Source: Lysobacterales bacterium
GTDB lineage: Bacteria > Pseudomonadota > Gammaproteobacteria > Xanthomonadales > UBA2363
NCBI GenBank assembly: GCA_019634735.1
Contig: JAHCAT010000004.1
Location: 186,001 to 250,000 of the forward strand
Length of the DNA: 64,000 nucleotides
Direction of reading: 5' to 3'
A program made the position numbers and the translations under genes. How positions within the stretch are numbered: the first letter of the stretch is position 1; every line of letters begins with the position of its first letter. Below the pieces are notes generated by a model. The model was given only the letters and a program-made list of their open reading frames with translations, ran no database searches and was not told the DNA's origin. Positions 60,401 through 64,000 of the stretch are shown piece by piece.

Positions 60401-60920
60401 CTATCCGGTCAACGGCGGCTGCAACCACCACGGCAACCTGCGCACGCACCCGATCTGGGCCAACACCGCGATCGGCAACTCAGCCACCACCGCCTGGAAC
60501 CTGAGCCAGGACGCCAGCAACCTGGTCGGCGACATCACCGGCTTCGAGAGCGCCATCCGGGTCGGCGCCGAGTTCGACCTGCAGGCCGGCTTCATCGCCA
60601 AGGTCCAGCTCGGCGGCGCCTACGAGTGGAGCAGCGGCATCACCGAGGAGGTGCAGACCACCAGCTTCTGGGGCAGCGGCCTGGAGATCGGCGGCGCGAT
60701 CGGCGGCTTCGCGCCGGCCTACTCGGACCTGATCCAGTCCTGCCGTTACAACCCGAGGCCCTACGCCTATCGCCTGATCGACGTGTCCAATACCGGCTAC
60801 GAGCACACCGCCTACGTCGTGGACTACGTGGTCAGGCAGGGTCCGGGCACCTGGCAGCGAGGCAACGTGCCGGTGCTGTGCTCGCGGGCCGACGCGATCT
60901 TCGGCAACGGCTTCCAGTAG
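57423..60920 (+). CDS. Large secreted protein with FG-GAP, PKD and discoidin-like modules
   Basis: A 1165-residue exported protein. The signal peptide covers about 1-20 (ending AVAAAQ). FG-GAP-type calcium loops appear in DLNGDGRDEVV (about 117) and GDMDKDGIAEVM (about 540). A PKD domain (about 430-500) has WNFGDNSGTVSAINPTKVF, and an F5/8C or discoidin-like segment (about 815-940) has ASNATDGLFTT and YLEIDLGRTMDISNIRVF, suggesting carbohydrate or surface binding. The C-terminal 200 residues are Gly/aromatic-rich and unassigned. The end is DAIFGNGFQ, the shared terminal motif. Start 57423 gives the signal peptide. No catalytic residues are seen; a surface or matrix protein is likely. Confidence 0.82.
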   Translation: MKRILTTVLLAAATAVAAAQPSPPASGGESYLPRFASHERSNISCDQTPFGRTATIGQETEFVHLFAGGGTFNGFDEYQPTAPGAPNPLSRSFRASLTQGALAGTAFLDAVTIDLNGDGRDEVVTAHRVTANGHLRLGVFRRSGNNVELFDTWTLTRTFNVVQLAAADLSGAANGRQQLAVLLRGTNPAGLELHVLTGDGAGGIFQTDGNSAGRWQRAGVFGHVSLAAGDLLLEGREQLVVVNESGSGQSRALNYHLLSYLPQVAQMPVAAGDVNIGTFSHASPLGTSWDVDDGGGIGLTSIERLIARAGDLVDSAAHELALLVQFRSGSSLNYIGMRLVRWTTTRDADNAITGVAFNSRGPGADFDSSVMLQSAESDPLRSFDAVIGSIDRISPAELVIARGRTSGSGVGVEAYKVQAQTTASYTWERNGLTVQFTDQSTGPIVSRTWNFGDNSGTVSAINPTKVFAQAGNYNVRLTVVDSDGSQRQYQRTIAVSASGTSSGGDLASYRYLFRSSPSYEASHSLGQGQYATAIRVAVGDMDKDGIAEVMTVAQGPTQRMTRSVWKLASTANPASFAGRHQSEELDGYSGLAAHVVLAADLDGDSLLATLATDCRQVEEPQVRQVIWMPPYFQRLQATANKLASFGESTTGGTSSERRSGSFTSHDVSAYLGISIGSEAAGVEASVRATAGYFWQASNGALSGSENSYRLDQSFSQDQGDALVVIEENTFNCYSYNVATQNGGQDPDSAVRMCEVVDGSRLMSGTDARFWDTQIPATPVDHPPAQWMPLHRDWASLSLFRPVTSNVQFAGGQVASNATDGLFTTQAASTGQAFRPYLEIDLGRTMDISNIRVFPSAGNAANLKGYRVYASPTPMPASGLPSGGNVRVFAPETGDDVAYSQWSIWTRNRNNPSQMLSARYIRLQHPGLARMNVAQIQVFGDTRLDPPAYPEAVCDPLANDGYFNALVWDPGQGVSGGFRTIQVRGDLLWDGSGGYPVNGGCNHHGNLRTHPIWANTAIGNSATTAWNLSQDASNLVGDITGFESAIRVGAEFDLQAGFIAKVQLGGAYEWSSGITEEVQTTSFWGSGLEIGGAIGGFAPAYSDLIQSCRYNPRPYAYRLIDVSNTGYEHTAYVVDYVVRQGPGTWQRGNVPVLCSRADAIFGNGFQ

Positions 60921-60966
60921 ACCCGGGCCGAGGTGCCGGCCGGCCCGTCGGGGGCTGGCCGTGGCG

Positions 60967-60993
60967 AGGGCGGCGACCGCAGGTCGCCGCCCT
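60967..60993. terminator. Hairpin between convergent genes
   Basis: Perfect 12-bp stem agggcggcgacc/ggtcgccgccct with a 3-base loop (gca), 46 bp after the large secreted protein gene and 62 bp before the response regulator stop. It has only TT after the stem, so bidirectional termination is plausible but not certain. Confidence 0.6.
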
Positions 60994-61055
60994 TCGTCGT
61001 GTCCGGGGTGGTCTGCCGAGGGCCGTGCGCCCCCGGCGGCACGGCGCGGCGCGCC

Positions 61056-61619
61056 TCAGCCTTGGCGGGTGGCGTCGGGTGCGGGCGCGTCCTGGACCAG
61101 TTCGACCGTATCGGGGGCACTGTCGGCAAGGCCGGCCGGCAGGCCGCGGCGGGGCAGCCGACCGCGCTCGACCAGCGCCTGGATGCGGCTGAACACCTCG
61201 GAGCGACCGAACGGCTTCTTCATGAAGTCGTCGGCGCCGATGCGCTGGCCGTAGAACTCCTCGGTGGCGCGCAGGTTGCCGCTGATCATGATCACCGGGA
61301 TATGGTGGCTTCGCGGATCCCGGCGCATCGCGCGCAGCACGGCGAAGCCGCTCATGCCGGGCAGGACGATGTCCAGGAACACCAGGTCGGGAAGGTCGCG
61401 GGTCACCGTTTCCAGGCCCTGCTCGCCGTCGACCGCTTCGCTGACCTCGTAGCCGGCCTGGCGCAGCATCTTGCCGAGCACGGCGACCACCGTGCTGGAG
61501 TCGTCCACCACCAGGATGCGCAGACCCTCGCGGGCATCCACGCGCTCGGTCGAGCGCCGCTCGGGCGGTTCGGATTCCTTGCGGAACAGGTTCTTGAACA
61601 GGCCGAGGGGACCCGCCAC
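61056..61619 (-). CDS. Single-domain response regulator (PilG/CheY-like)
   Basis: A 187-residue protein with a basic N-terminal extension (MAGPLGLFKNLFRK), one receiver domain (about 33-155) and a disordered acidic tail. Acidic pocket D39/D40 (VVDDSS), phospho-Asp D83 in FLDIVLPG, and conserved Lys135 in DDFMKKP are all present. It has no output domain, as in chemotaxis or twitching regulators such as PilG/PilH. No kinase gene is adjacent. It is convergent with the large secreted protein and divergent from the S9 peptidase. Confidence 0.87.
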   Translation of the reverse strand: MAGPLGLFKNLFRKESEPPERRSTERVDAREGLRILVVDDSSTVVAVLGKMLRQAGYEVSEAVDGEQGLETVTRDLPDLVFLDIVLPGMSGFAVLRAMRRDPRSHHIPVIMISGNLRATEEFYGQRIGADDFMKKPFGRSEVFSRIQALVERGRLPRRGLPAGLADSAPDTVELVQDAPAPDATRQG

Positions 61620-61884
61620 GGCAGCCTCCTTGATGCCAGTGCCGCGCCGAGTGTGCGCCGGCCGGGCCGGCCGGGCAAGGGGCGGCGGGGGATCCGGGCC
61701 ACGACGGTCTTCGTTGCCGCCCCTGGGTTTCGCCTGCCGTCAGGCCCGCGGACCGGGGCCGTGCGGACCTCCCCGGGCGGGCCCACCGCTGGCCGCAAGT
61801 GCGCGCTGCCCGGACGCAGCCGGCTTGATCGCGGCGGGGGGCTGGACGAAGCTGGCCGTCCCCGTCGTCACCGGAAGCATCGCA

Positions 61885-63927
<2,043 letters not shown>

Positions 63928-64000
63928 GCGGCGACGCGCTCGCGCCGGCGAAGGGCTGTGCCCGCCGGCGCGGGCATCGGAGTCTTGCGCGGAGGCCCTT

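Overview
The window is about 64 kb of very GC-rich bacterial chromosome with genes packed on both strands. Several features point to a gammaproteobacterium of the order Lysobacterales (Xanthomonadales): a SAM-I riboswitch in front of metX-metB-hom, aroK-aroB near hemE, bamD divergent from rluD-pgeF, many secreted multidomain proteins with subtilase, P/Homo B, DUF11 and PKD modules, and heptamer minisatellites. I could not fix the genus. I saw no rRNA gene, tRNA gene, CRISPR array, prophage or complete insertion sequence.

Layout. 1-4.4 kb: a translationally coupled operon in which two different DUF697-type GTPases flank a secreted YceI protein and a cytochrome b561-YceI fusion. 4.6-12.8 kb: a secreted subtilase, a glutaredoxin-like protein, L-serine dehydratase and a large secreted P-domain protein. 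13-16.5 kb: the hom/metB/metX operon behind a promoter and a SAM-I riboswitch. 16.7-27.6 kb: a giant hybrid sensor kinase, hemE, a WGR protein, pirin, aroB/aroK, an exosortase-H-like protease, dodecin, an OmpR-type regulator and pdxH. 27.7-41.2 kb: potassium transport (kup, ktrB/ktrA-like), an ECF sigma factor with a Ser/Thr kinase and a secreted beta-helix protein, and a small AT-richer integron cassette array without an integrase (brnTA plus two unknown proteins, each followed by an attC site). 41.2-49.2 kb: an ABC exporter pair divergent from tesA, bamD, rluD, pgeF and a diguanylate cyclase. 49.4-64 kb: a LysM/FecR protein paired with a CHASE2-GGDEF-EAL protein, clpB with a candidate heat-shock promoter, a 1165-residue secreted protein, a response regulator and an S9 peptidase.

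Three patterns run across these genes. First, four unrelated secreted proteins (subtilase, P-domain protein, beta-helix protein, FG-GAP/PKD protein) end in the same short motif, roughly D-x-[IV]-F-x-[DN]-[GD]-F-[EQD], placed at or within six residues of the C-terminus. I do not recognise it as a described sorting signal. Second, six copies of a 75-bp palindromic REPIN-like element sit between 29.6 and 41.2 kb, one in almost every non-operonic gap there, and I saw none elsewhere. Third, a separate 70-100 bp dispersed repeat occurs in several gaps, and one copy is translated inside the hybrid kinase.

The best candidates for something undescribed are the shared C-terminal motif and its possible export or processing system, the GTPase/YceI/b561 operon, and the integrase-less cassette array. 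Coordinates are exact where start and stop codons were read in the sequence. Domain assignments come from recognisable motifs, not database searches.
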